Shown piece after piece: positions 33,301 through 43,379 of a DNA stretch of 64,000 bases (position 1 is its first letter; the number at the start of each line of letters is the position of its first letter). Both the position numbers and the translations under genes were made by a program. The stretch is from Alitta virens (lineage: Eukaryota > Annelida > Polychaeta > Phyllodocida > Nereididae): NCBI GenBank assembly GCA_932294295.1, contig OW028583.1, positions 496,001-560,000 of the forward strand. The letters are read 5' to 3'. The notes beneath the pieces are model-generated. The model had not been told where the DNA came from and searched no databases. It worked only from the letters and a program-made list of their open reading frames with translations.

Positions 33301-34072
33301 TAATTTTTCTATTTTTTAGAGCGGCCTTGTCTTACCTTATGAGCCTTGTCTAACATATCTTTGTTTGTTCTCAAAGCATTTGCGATGTGCGCTACTTCGT
33401 AAGTGTTGAATAATCCCCTGAAAACAACAAATAAAATTGTACCATATTCTCATGAATTTACTAATAACAAAATTAATATGATAAAGGTGTGATGCTTAAA
33501 AACAGCAATTGTTGAAAAATATATATACCTGACAAGGAATCCTCCATCATAATTAAAGACATCTTTCATTTCCTGGGTGACCTCAAAGTCTGAGGTGTAC
33601 TTATATTCTGCAAGAATAATGCATACAATATATATGTATATTTTTTAAAAATTAAATTCCAGAAGAATTTCTGGAAATTCTTTCAGGATACTTATTCATG
33701 AAATTCTCAAAATATATTTGTATTTTTATGAAATTCTAGAAAATATTACATATTTTGTTAAGAATCTTTATATATTTTTTACATTCTAAGATAAATCTTT
33801 AGATATAAATCTAGCAGATTATTATATTTCATAAATTATCTTAATTAATATTTTTTTTATAAAATTCAATCCAGAAGAAATTTTTAAATAGAATTTTAGG
33901 AATATTAAATTTTTATAAAATTGAAAAGTAATTTCTGGAGGAATGTTAATATATTATGAAATTTCATCAAATATTTATATTTTTTAATATCGCTTGGTAA
34001 CTATACAGTATACATACCAACAATATTTCCAGTAAATTTCTTGCATATTTCTGGTTGCTCTGGGGGAAACAT
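30398..34072 (-). CDS. PhyH-family Fe(II)/2-oxoglutarate oxygenase, tandem copy 1
   Basis: Nine coding exons: 34072-34018, 33607-33529, 33417-33336, 32917-32807, 32224-32133, 31585-31495, 31396-31267, 30964-30813, 30475-30398; 289 residues. It has the iron triad of the phytanoyl-CoA dioxygenase superfamily: HLWHQDYG supplies H136 and D138, LHTSAGN the distal H225, and R235 ten residues later should bind 2-oxoglutarate. The substrate cannot be read from sequence; relatives in databases carry names such as phytanoyl-CoA dioxygenase or L-proline trans-4-hydroxylase-like. No signal peptide or peroxisomal targeting signal is evident. Exon phases are identical to copies 2 and 3. The C-terminus is the shortest of the three (ends DVVDPND). 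An acceptor 26 bp before the ATG implies an upstream non-coding exon. SINE and other repeats lie in introns 4 and 5. Confidence 0.9.
31719..32032 (-). mobile_element. SINE A (tRNA-derived), near full length
   Basis: Read on the minus strand: GGGTGGTCTAGTGGTAAGAC (A box), GGACCCGGGTTCAATCCCAG (B box), a body with GCAAGTAAAAGATCCCACCC, and a (CTAT)n tail. The acceptor-stem ends do not pair, so this is a SINE and not a tRNA gene. It lies in intron 5 of dioxygenase copy 1. Confidence 0.85.
32275..32580 (+). repeat. Dispersed repeat R1, plus orientation
   Basis: Shares GCAATTCTATTGGCTGAA, GCAAAGTGCATCCTAGCAG and AATTCAGGGCTGTTCAGTGA with the inverted copy at 38040-38320. Intron 4 of dioxygenase copy 1. 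Confidence 0.7.
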
Positions 34073-34250
34073 TTTTCGTTTTAATATATACCTCGAACCT
34101 GTAAAGATGTGAGTATAAAATATATAGATTAAAAAAAGTAAATAAAAAAAAATAATACATATTTTTTTGCACTTTACAATAAAAAATTACAAAAAAAAAG
34201 TTACATTGCCACACTTAACTAGTTGCCCCTTATCCAATAAATTACTTACA

Positions 34251-35075
34251 GTTAACTTTCTTTACTTCAACTTCCTTTACTTCAACTTCCTTTAATTCAA
34301 CTTCCTTAATTTCAACTTCATTTACTTCAACTTCCTTTACTTCAACTTCCTTTACTTCAACTTCCTTTAATTCAACTTTCTTTACTTCAACTTCCTTTAC
34401 TTCAACTCCTTTATTTCAACTTTCTTTACTTCAACTTCCTTTACTTCAACTGCCTTTACTTCAACTTCCTTTACTTTTACTCCTTTATTTCAACTTTCTT
34501 TACTTCAACTTCCTTTACTTCAACTTCCTTTACTTCAACTTCTTTTATTTCAACTTCCTTTACTTCAACTTCCTTTACTTCAACTTCCTTTAATTCAACT
34601 TTCTTTACTTCAACTTCCTTTACTTCAACTCCTTTATTTCAACTTTCTTTACTTCAACTTCCTTTACTTCAACTGCCTTTACTTCAACTTCCTTTACTTT
34701 TACTCCTTTATTTCAACTTTCTTTACTTCAACTTCCTTTACTTCAACTTCCTTTACTTCAACTTCTTTTATTTCAACTTCCTTTACTTCAACTTCTTTTA
34801 CTTCAACTTCCTTTAATTCAACTTCCTTTACTTCAACTTCCTTTACTTCAACTTCTTTTATTTCAACTTTCTTTACTTCAACTTCCTTTACTTCAACTTC
34901 TTTTATTTCAACTTCCTTTACTTCAACTTCTTTTACTTCAACTTCCTTTAATTCAACTTCCTTTACTTCAACTTCCTTTACTTCAACTCCTTTATTTCAA
35001 CTTCCTTTACTTCAACTTCCTTTATTTCAACTTCCTTTACTTCAACTTCCTTTACTTCAACTTCCTTTACTTCAT
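34251..35075. repeat. 15-bp minisatellite (TTTACTTCAACTTCC)n, ~55 units, with 223-bp higher-order period
   Basis: About 825 bp of a 15-bp unit, pyrimidine-rich on the plus strand. Variants (TTATTT, TTAATT, ACTGCC, 14-bp ACTCC units) recur in the same order 223 bp apart; for instance the ACTGCC variant is at 34448 and 34671. That shows amplification of multi-unit blocks, not only single-unit slippage. Read on the minus strand in one frame it spells Glu-Val-Glu-Val-Lys. The array sits 180 bp upstream of the first coding exon of dioxygenase copy 1, and a GTAAGT donor on the minus strand lies at its edge (34249). Confidence 0.95.
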
Positions 35076-36616
35076 GCTGTGCTTTTAAGTGTACTCCTCT
35101 AGGTTTTTTTTTATATACTGATTTTTGGATTTATTTGTATACATTTTTAATTTCAATATATCATTGAAATGTATTTATCATGTACCTGCAAAATCATTTC
35201 AATTCAATTTTAAAGTTCAGTGATAATGAATTCATGCATTGTTTATTATTCATTACATTCATGTGAGACTGGTGTAAATTCTATACCTAAACGAAACCGG
35301 GTGATACCAATCAGTCCCGAATAGTTTGTTAATATTAGCAAATTCCCTGTATGGAAATTAATTGATTCATTAAGCACTCCAACAAAATAAGATATTATTA
35401 AAACTGACCAGATATTGATGGTTGTAATTACAGAGCTCTCAAAATATTGTATCCCTTGATATCAATGCAATGACATACAGCAATGCAATGACATACAGCA
35501 ATGCACTGCATGATTCACTGTGTTGTGTAATACAAAGAGCTGAAATGTTGTATATTTGAATGTTGACAGCTGACCTACATGACCAAAGAAGCCAAACAAC
35601 ACAGTACAACAACCTCTGAATAAAAATTTTTTTTAGGATTTTGCTGCAGATTTCTTATCAGTGATCAAGATCAAATAGCAAGCCAGAGTGCAATATTTTT
35701 TTTAAGTTTTCTGTTTATTTTAATAGTTTTAAACATATTATTTTTCTTTGCTAATAGTTGTATATAAATTGAACAAAAAAAAAATTGATTGATATCGCTT
35801 GAGAATGATAATACTGTTCATAAAATGGTTGCTCTGTCTTTTTACAATCTCCTTTTCTTTATCTAATCCCTCTAACTCAAATCTCTCTCTGCAGCGTCTG
35901 CTGTCTTTCTTTTTCCATTTCCTCTAATTCTGACTTTCATTTTCAATTTTCTCTAATTCTGACCTTCATTTTCCATTCTCTCTCATTTTCACTGGCTTTC
36001 CATTCTCACTTTTACTTTCCCATTTTCCTAAACTTAAAATGTCTTTCTCTTTTTCCCTTCCTTTGCTAACCAGCCTAACTTCTGTACTTGCTACAAATTT
36101 AGTCTTTTCGTAAAGCCTAGTGTAAATAAGAATACGGGCAGCTGGAATAACCAATAACCCCAGGTATATCCTTTCGGGTGCAACTGAGTGCTTATGGCTG
36201 ATGTAAGTAATATAATATTATGCCTATGATTTGGACTAATTTCTGTGAGTGTATGGAACAATAAATAGCACTTAAGACTTTCTGTATTTTTTTATTTGAT
36301 CTGAATCAGTACATAGAGAACCATTGTAGACTGCATTACTGGCATAACTTCACCTCCTTGGTGGAGGTAATAAGGAAATAAGCAGGTACTGTATCGAGTG
36401 AATTAACCAATTTATTTGAAAATTCTTGCAATTTTTATTGTTCATTGCTGCAGAAATAGTTTTGTCAAATTGCAGAAAAATGATGAAAGGAAGATGAATT
36501 GTACAAACAGTTATAAGCAACGTTATGTTTTGATATATGTCAGAATGTAAGATTGGGTTTAATTAAGTCCCATCAGTGATTTATGTTGATTTGGTGTTGT
36601 TTAATTAGAGCACGGT
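35076..36616. other. Intergenic DNA between dioxygenase copies 1 and 2
   Basis: AT-rich. Contains a pyrimidine-rich stretch (35830-36060) and the left half of a local duplication (36352-36404). No gene remnant seen; includes the 3' UTR of copy 2. Confidence 0.45.
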
Positions 36617-36793
36617 TTAGCCTTTACTCGCATCAATAACGTCTTTCCCTGTCCAATCAAAAATATTTTTGCATTCCAAAATTGCACTGTTTGGAACCTG
36701 AAAAGGAATATTGTAAAAATATATAAATAAACAAATGTAATTTCCTTGGTGGAGGTAATAAGGAAATAAGCAAGTTCTGTATCGAGTGAATGG
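36352..36793 (+). repeat. Local direct duplication of ~53 bp around the last exon of copy 2
   Basis: CCTTGGTGGAGGTAATAAGG and the following bases at 36352-36404 recur at 36741-36793 with few changes. The two copies flank the last coding exon of dioxygenase copy 2 (36697-36617). Confidence 0.6.
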
Positions 36794-39700
36794 CACATTT
36801 GAAGCATTTATGCTCAAAGCAACTACCGTACGACATACTTGAATGTGAAGAATAACTGCTTGTACTGACCATGACGATTAATGAACGCATATCAAAAATG
36901 TAATAAAAGTGAAATGGGATTCAGTAAAAATATGTAAAAAAGTTAACTTCCAAAGTTGTGAATCATACCTTTAGAAAAATAGCCCTAATGCACAAAAAAA
37001 ATCAGAGGTTTTAATTAAGGAATTCATATAATTAACTATCCTCAACATTGATTTTAAGTAAAATATTTCGATTAAATGAGTAACCTTGTGTAATGGGGTG
37101 TAATTGGCATGATGGTGTGGGATAACTGGGTCGTTGTCACGGCGATTATAAGCACATAGAAGAGCCCATCTTCTCATGTCACTGTCATTTCCTGCACTCG
37201 TGTGAAGCACATTGCTGTGGAAGAATAAGACGTCACCTGTGAAAGGGGTAGGGTAAAACATACTGTAAATGTAAAGTTAAAGCTTTATGCCATACTTTGT
37301 TTGCCTGAAGACAGGTCCTGTTTAAGTGTTACTGTATATTTTGAGACATGACATGTATATTGAGACAATAGAAATAGCAGTTGTTGCCTTATATATAATA
37401 TTGTGTCAATGTGTGAAATCAAAGTAAAGTTTCAGCTTTCATAGTTACACAAGACAGCATTCAGAAATTACACTCTCCGTCAAAGAAGTTGTGGCCATCA
37501 GCGCTTGTTGATTATCTTAATAAAGAATTGCTAATAATACAGCTAAAATTTTACCTGGTTTCATTTCACAATACACATGCTCAAAGTGTTTGCATAAGAA
37601 GTCGACACGTTCTTGGTTAGCAACATTTTGTTCGTGAACCAAACCGTGTTCAATCACGCCGCATCGATTGGTGCCTTTAATAATCTGAAACAATTGCAAT
37701 TTTTTCAATTATTTTTATTAATGGACGATTTTTGTAACGGTGAGCTGATCAGTGATGTTACCTCCAAACAACCGTTGGCTTTTATGCATTCGTCCAAAGC
37801 AATAAAGACTGTGAGCATATCCGGTCTAAGGCAGCCGTTGTAATACCAGTAACTGAAAAGGATGTACAATATGATAAGATGTAATTGAATGGCCACAGCT
37901 ACTCTTTCTGATTTGATGTAAAACCTTGTCTTTGCCTCAATGCTACTGAAGTTTGTTAGCTTATATGACTAGCTGAAGGTAGACATAATGTGATTATAAT
38001 ATTTGGTGGCCACACCACATTACACATTTACACATGGGGTGAGCCAATAGAGTCTTTTCACTGAGCAGCCCTGAATTCAGCAAGACATAAGTCTTTGCTC
38101 TCCTCTGAATCATTTTGATTTTCATACATAGTATTAACTGATTGCATAAATATAATTTTCTCTGGGAAATAGCAGAAATCAACCAGATGATAAGATGTCA
38201 AATACATTAAAATGCAATAAAAATACTTCTGCTAGGATGCAGTTTGCTTCAGCCAAACGGAGTCAAAGGTGGGGACTTTTTCAGCCAATAGAATTGCAGT
38301 ATTCTGTCGTACCCACCTTATAGAGAACCTTCCGTGAAAATGCACTATTGTGTGCGCATATAATAATGTTGCTTCTTTTTGTTTCATAGTGACATACAAT
38401 CGAGCCTCTCCTACAATAATCACAACTTACCCATAATCCTGATGCCACAGATGGGCCCCTCCTGTCCTAGGTTCTTTCATTGCTAATTTGGCATGATAAT
38501 GATAGATTTCACCACCCAGGAGCTGAAAGAAAAGTACTTTTTTCAATGAATCCATTTAATATATGCTCGTTACAGTTCTGTTCAAAATCTTGTTAGTGAA
38601 GTTCTTTTTAGCGACCGATGCCCAACATCTTAAACTGACTGAGATAAAGGTATGATCCTTCTACAATTAACATTCGTTGAAGAAGAGAATTAATTTAGGT
38701 TTCAATTTCTGCTTCCTTTGATTTTAACTTTTTAATAACAGCATCCACAGTAGTTCATTATTTGTAAGATATGATGTTGCATCATTGGAATCTAGGTTAA
38801 TATGCAGCCAGTATCTACACTGTTCTGACTGAACACAGCCGCTCATATCAATTAGGCGATGTGACTTGTCACAAAGCGTCTGACTGATTTCAGGGGAGCA
38901 AGAGGCACAGTGGGGAAGTAAGGAATGCAGCATCATAAATTATTATATACTAACCTCTAGAATACATTTTGACAGGTTTCTGTGCCAAGAAAAGCAGAAC
39001 GTCAGATTTGGCGATAATTAAAGTAATACTGCAATGTTGCCAAATCACCTCGTCTGTACACTGTCACATTGCTTGCTCCCCAACCGGGATTTTTGTTTCT
39101 CATAAATTCTCACCTGTGGACTCAGTCTGAGACGAGGTTTTCTTGTTCAATTCTGTACTCACATGTTCACAAGTATCCACTACTTTTTCGCACCTGGATA
39201 CCATACCTGTGATGTCATTTCCAGGATGGTTCCATTGCACCATTTCGACAATTTTTCCGGTTCCATCATCACTCTGAAATAAATGTAAAAAAAATATCCA
39301 TATAATATGCAGCCGTGCTCATCAAATTTTTATCACAACTTGGTTTGATGTGTTTAAAATATGGAGACTACACACAAAAAGGAAATTGTTTGCACAGAAA
39401 ATGGCAGTTACTTGCCTTATCGGCCTTGGCTAAAATGTCTTTGTTCGAACGCAGAGCATTTTCAACATGTGCCACCTCTTCTTTGTTGAATAATCTCCTG
39501 GAAAAGAATTATTTTGCATAACTAATTACCTCATGAATCTCACACTAATGAAAATATATATTCCTGTAAAGTTGTAACTGGTGGTGAATAAAATTTCAAT
39601 AGGGGCAACAAAAATTGATAATGCTGAAGGAGAAATAAAAAATTATCTGCATTATCTTTATACGATCCCAGTTCACAATTAGTTTGCCTACTAGCACTTG

Positions 39701-41282
39701 GCTTTGGGGCAGGTGCTCTTTAGCTCAACTGGTGAAGGGGTTGTAAAGATAGATAGACAGATAGAAAGATAGACAGATATGGAAATTGCAGCCCTCTAAG
39801 ACAAGTTCTTGCTGCTCATGAGGGTTGATTAATGAGGTGAGAGAGAGAGTCCACCCATGTTACACATTTATCCCATGGGTGGGGTCTTTTACTAGCCTCT
39901 GTATAGGGGACCGTCAATTTAACGTCTCATCCAAATGACATCCAGCTGGGATGTTGCTCATGAAAGATGCCCGGGCCTGGGATTGAACCCTCATAAGTAA
40001 GGTTGGGGAGGGGGGGGGGTTCGAGTCACTCTCATGGATTGAGGTTGTTAACTAGGGTGTTTAAAATGTCAGGTGGTCATTGGGGATATAGTAATACCCG
40101 TTCAAGTACATAATTACTTTGCCTACTAGCACTTGGCTCTAGGGCATTTGCTCTTTAGCTGAACTGGTAAAGGTGTGGTTAATTTGCAACACAAGAAAAG
40201 TCAGTTTTATAACGACAGTATGGGACAACTAGAGTGTACATGGCAGCAAAGCTTTTGTTTGTTGACCATTGGTGTTATTTTTCTTAACGCACAGTGTTAC
40301 CATAGTTACCAGCCGAATACTTTTAATAAATGAAAATTAAAAAAGAAAGAAAAACGAATCCAACCTAACAATGAATGCTCCATCGTAATTGAAGACATCC
40401 TTCATTTCTTGGGTGACCTTGAAATCTGGAGAGAATTCATATTCTAAAAAGACAATTAAAAAAAAAAAGAGCAGAAATTATTGCAATATTTTTTTTATCC
40501 AAATCCATTAAATGTGGTGCACAGCACATTTTTTTTTCAATAAATTTATTTTTATTATATGTTCAATATTATCAACAGCTACTTCTTCTTCTGAGATGCT
40601 TTAAAGCATGATAGCATAATCAAGGACTTATACCAGTGTTTGCAAATGTAGTATTAGACTTCTCAGTTAATTAATTAAGACTACCTTACTTATAAGACCA
40701 CATCTTCCTAAAGCAAGCCCGCCATCTTGGTGTAGCTACGCTATGCGGCCTTGCTAAAAATCGGCTTAATTAGCTGGTTTATGCATACCTAGTTTTATTG
40801 GTCGCTAGGATCTGTGGAGCGACAAATCAGCGATAGTGTTGACAAAATGTATCTATTTTTAGCACAGCAACGTGTCCTGCAGTCATCGTTGAGTGTTTTG
40901 AAATGCTGGTGTCGCTTGCATTGGCTGACCTACATAGTCATGTGCCTATTTACCGATAGAAGGCTACAGCAAAAAATACCACGACATTGCTGTGGAATCT
41001 AGCAAGGCCGCTTAAGAGCGGAGCGGAAAATGCAAACTTGCTTCAGGAAGATGATACGACTATTGAATTGGGAGTTATACCTTTCAGGGTGGTTTTTAAT
41101 TTTATAGTCAGGTTATGTTATAATTATAATTATTCAGTGTAGTCTCATGGGTAATGTCTGAAGCATAGTCAGCTTGTATGACCAGCTGCAGGCAGACATA
41201 ATGATGAGCTGGTAGATTTTTACGTACCAACAACTTTTCCAGTAAATCGCTTGCATATTTCCGGCTGCTGCGGTGGGAACAT
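36617..41282 (-). CDS. PhyH-family Fe(II)/2-oxoglutarate oxygenase, tandem copy 2
   Basis: Nine coding exons: 41282-41228, 40443-40365, 39497-39416, 39273-39163, 38522-38431, 37852-37762, 37684-37555, 37236-37085, 36697-36617; 290 residues. Catalytic residues are kept: [16 protein letters not shown] and MRRW as in copy 1. Exon 3 ends GATAAG|GCAAGT, a GC donor where copies 1 and 3 have GT. Changes against copy 1 cluster in exon 4 ([10 protein letters not shown] in place of [10 protein letters not shown]) and the tail (ends DVIDASKG). Introns hold nested SINEs (intron 2), a miniature element (intron 1) and a shared repeat (intron 5). All exons are open, so the copy is probably functional. The substrate is unknown, as for copy 1. 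Confidence 0.9.
38040..38320 (-). repeat. Dispersed repeat R1, minus orientation
   Basis: Inverted counterpart of 32275-32580. It sits in intron 5 of dioxygenase copy 2, not at the equivalent intron position, so it arrived independently of the gene duplication. Confidence 0.7.
39751..39995 (-). mobile_element. SINE A inserted into another tRNA-like repeat
   Basis: GATA/GACA tail, then the SINE A body up to GGGATTGAACCC. It sits between a left piece with an A-box-like TTAGCTCAACTGGTGAAGG (39719-39737) and a right piece with a B-box-like GGTTCGAGTCACTCT (40018-40032), so it appears to split an older tRNA-derived repeat. TTGCCTACTAGCACTTGGCT at about 39684 recurs at about 40122. Confidence 0.65.
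40701..41053. mobile_element. Inverted-repeat element M9
   Basis: CATCTTCCTAAAGCAAG at the left mirrors CTTGCTTCAGGAAGATG at the right, with subterminal GCGGCCTTGCTA / TAGCAAGGCCGC also inverted. About 350 bp. Intron 1 of dioxygenase copy 2. Confidence 0.8.
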
Positions 41283-42254
41283 ATCTTCTTTTAAACTATA
41301 TTTTCAAACATACAGAATAACATGTTGCTGTTTAAAAAAAACTGCAGCTTAATCACATCTGTATTTTGCAGAAAAAGGGGCTGAGGGGAAAGCACATAAT
41401 ATCAGAAAAGGGTATAAACAAGTGTGCTGGATATTTATTTTATATATATATAAATATACTTTTTGTTATATATTTGTGTATTCTTTATCACATGCACTTG
41501 AGAAAAATTGAGTACACATGGAAAACAACATTGAGTACACATGGCACTTGGCCTGAGCTATAACAGTTTCTGTATCATATCAAGTTTATAGATATATATG
41601 GTTTATTTACAATAACAGTTGCAGATGGGATAGACAAAAATGCCAATTGTACAATTGACAAATTAGTAACATGAAGTACAAATAATAATTCAATAATCTC
41701 ACTTGAATGTAATTTTCAGTTGAATATAATCTGCACCCTGAAATAATTACAGAGAAGATTAATACATTGAATGGTGAATTGTACAGACATGATGATATGG
41801 TAAGCATACCTGTAAACATGAGTAGATATTGATCCTAATAATAACAGCACTCAGCTCAGGCAGACAACACACCACACATTTTTGAGGTCCACTTAAAAGG
41901 GATTTTTAGAGACCTGGAACACTAAGTGCATTGAGCATTTGTTGAGGTCTGTTTATGTTGACAGTCTGACCTACTTTAGCAAAGCTGCTCATCGATCCAG
42001 AACACTAAAAACATTCAGCTTATATTTTAGGAGGGATAAAAAAGGCATTCTTTAATAGATCATTGCTAAAGCTCATTGTAAAGGAATACGAAAGACCTTT
42101 TTTCACAATTGTTATTTTTGTCTTTTTTTTCAATGTATATCTTTTAATAACAAATTATGTACTTGATATGATACAATAAAAAAATATGTAGAAAATATTA
42201 TATAATTATTGCACAGTGGCGAGTGCAATATCAGTTTTTTTAGCACCAAGACAG

Positions 42255-42665
42255 TGAAATATTCATTATAACTGATGTTCTGGAAATTCATAATACAAGA
42301 GAAATATTCTAGAAATTCATAATACAAGAAAACAAATATTCTGGAAATTATTAATACAAGAGAAATATTCCGAAAATTCATAACGCAAGACCACAAATAT
42401 TCTGGAAATTCATAATTTAACACAAATATTCTGGAAGATCATAATACAAAACAACAAATATTCTGGAAATTCTAAAAATATAAGAAAACAAATATTCTAG
42501 AAATTCATAATACAAGACAAGAAATATTCTGAAAATTCATAATTTAACACAAATATTCTGGAAGATCATAATACAAAACAACAAATATTCTGGAAATTCT
42601 AAAAATATAAGAAAACAAATACAAGACAACTCATCTTCTGGAAATTCTTAACACAAGATGACAAA
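42255..42665. repeat. ~32-bp minisatellite related to the 3' flank of dioxygenase copy 3
   Basis: Around twelve imperfect units of ATTCTGGAAATTCATAATAC-type sequence followed by AAGACAACAAAT. A single matching unit (ATTCTGGAAACTCACAATAC and onward) occurs at 44781-44812, just after the stop codon of copy 3. The array therefore probably grew from the 3' UTR of a fourth, lost gene copy. Confidence 0.75.
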
Positions 42666-42946
42666 TATAAATGCTAAATTCACAATGTAAATTCAGGATA
42701 GGTCTTTATTAAGTGGCGCCACATACTGGAGGCTATCCCATTGAATAGTACAGAACTGCTCAATTTATTAATGATTATTAAGATGGACATGAGTCTGGCA
42801 TTTTTTGACACTACTGCAGCAATTTTGAAACTATTTGGCCAAGAACCAATGGTAGCTCATGCATGGTGGTTCATAAACTATGTCAGATAAGTCTCAGAAC
42901 TATTGAGAATAATTCTAGCCAGTGCAGCAAGTACCATTCTATTTCC

Positions 42947-43088
42947 GGTGAAAGGCACCAATCGCTGCGGCAGAATTTAGCATGATTTAGTGCACGGGCA
43001 ACTGTGGCCAATCAGGATAGAGTGGATTTTCTGTGCAAACACTTCGAATACATTCACTGTGAGATGAAGCCGGGTAATTACTTTCAAT
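42947..43088 (+). pseudogene. Inverted dead copy of dioxygenase exon 7
   Basis: A plus-strand copy of exon 7 of copy 3 (whose gene is on the minus strand), including the donor and about 16 bp of intron. Against copy 3 it shows a G-to-T change giving an in-frame TAG (AATTTAGCA near 42975), a one-base deletion in GGGCAACTG, and two or three more substitutions over about 125 bp. It cannot encode a product. The low divergence implies a fairly recent duplication. Confidence 0.85.
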
Positions 43089-43156
43089 TTAACTGCAGTA
43101 TTTTGAAGAAACGGGCATAAATTGTAATTTTACTTAGTAAATTATGTAGTTTTAAT

Positions 43157-43191
43157 ACCTGTTAACAGCCATTGGCTATGATGCATTCCAT
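43157..43191 (-). pseudogene. Remnant of dioxygenase exon 6 (5' splice-site end)
   Basis: About 35 bp match the donor end of exon 6 of copy 3, in the normal minus orientation, including the GT of the donor. It is cut off by a CRE-type miniature element starting near 43193. With the inverted exon 7 it marks a broken fourth gene copy. Confidence 0.6.
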
Positions 43192-43192
43192 G

Positions 43193-43375
43193 TAACAGAG
43201 CCTACAGAGGGAGCTACGGGCGTAGCAGCTAAAAGTGTTTGCTGATCTACTAAAAAGACAATATGATGCCATCACTACATAATTGTTACATCGATGACGT
43301 CACAATGTAGATGACGTCATTAAACAGTACTTATCTGCTACGGTCAGTGGCCTCCGCTGGTATTTTTCCCCATAT
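43193..43375. mobile_element. Miniature element with paired TGACGTCA, family M3
   Basis: TGACGTCA at 43295-43302 and 43312-43319 with the family spacing. The ends include ..TATTTTTCCCCAT. It truncates the exon 6 remnant of the dead dioxygenase copy. Confidence 0.7.
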
Positions 43376-43379
43376 AAAT

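Noticed and set aside
30398..34072. Naming the dioxygenases PHYH (peroxisomal phytanoyl-CoA hydroxylase).
   Set aside because: No peroxisomal signal is evident at either end, and lengths and motifs around the iron site differ; only superfamily membership is supported.
42255..42665. Regular spaced repeats resembling a CRISPR array.
   Set aside because: Units are contiguous and imperfect with no unique spacers; the DNA is animal nuclear sequence.
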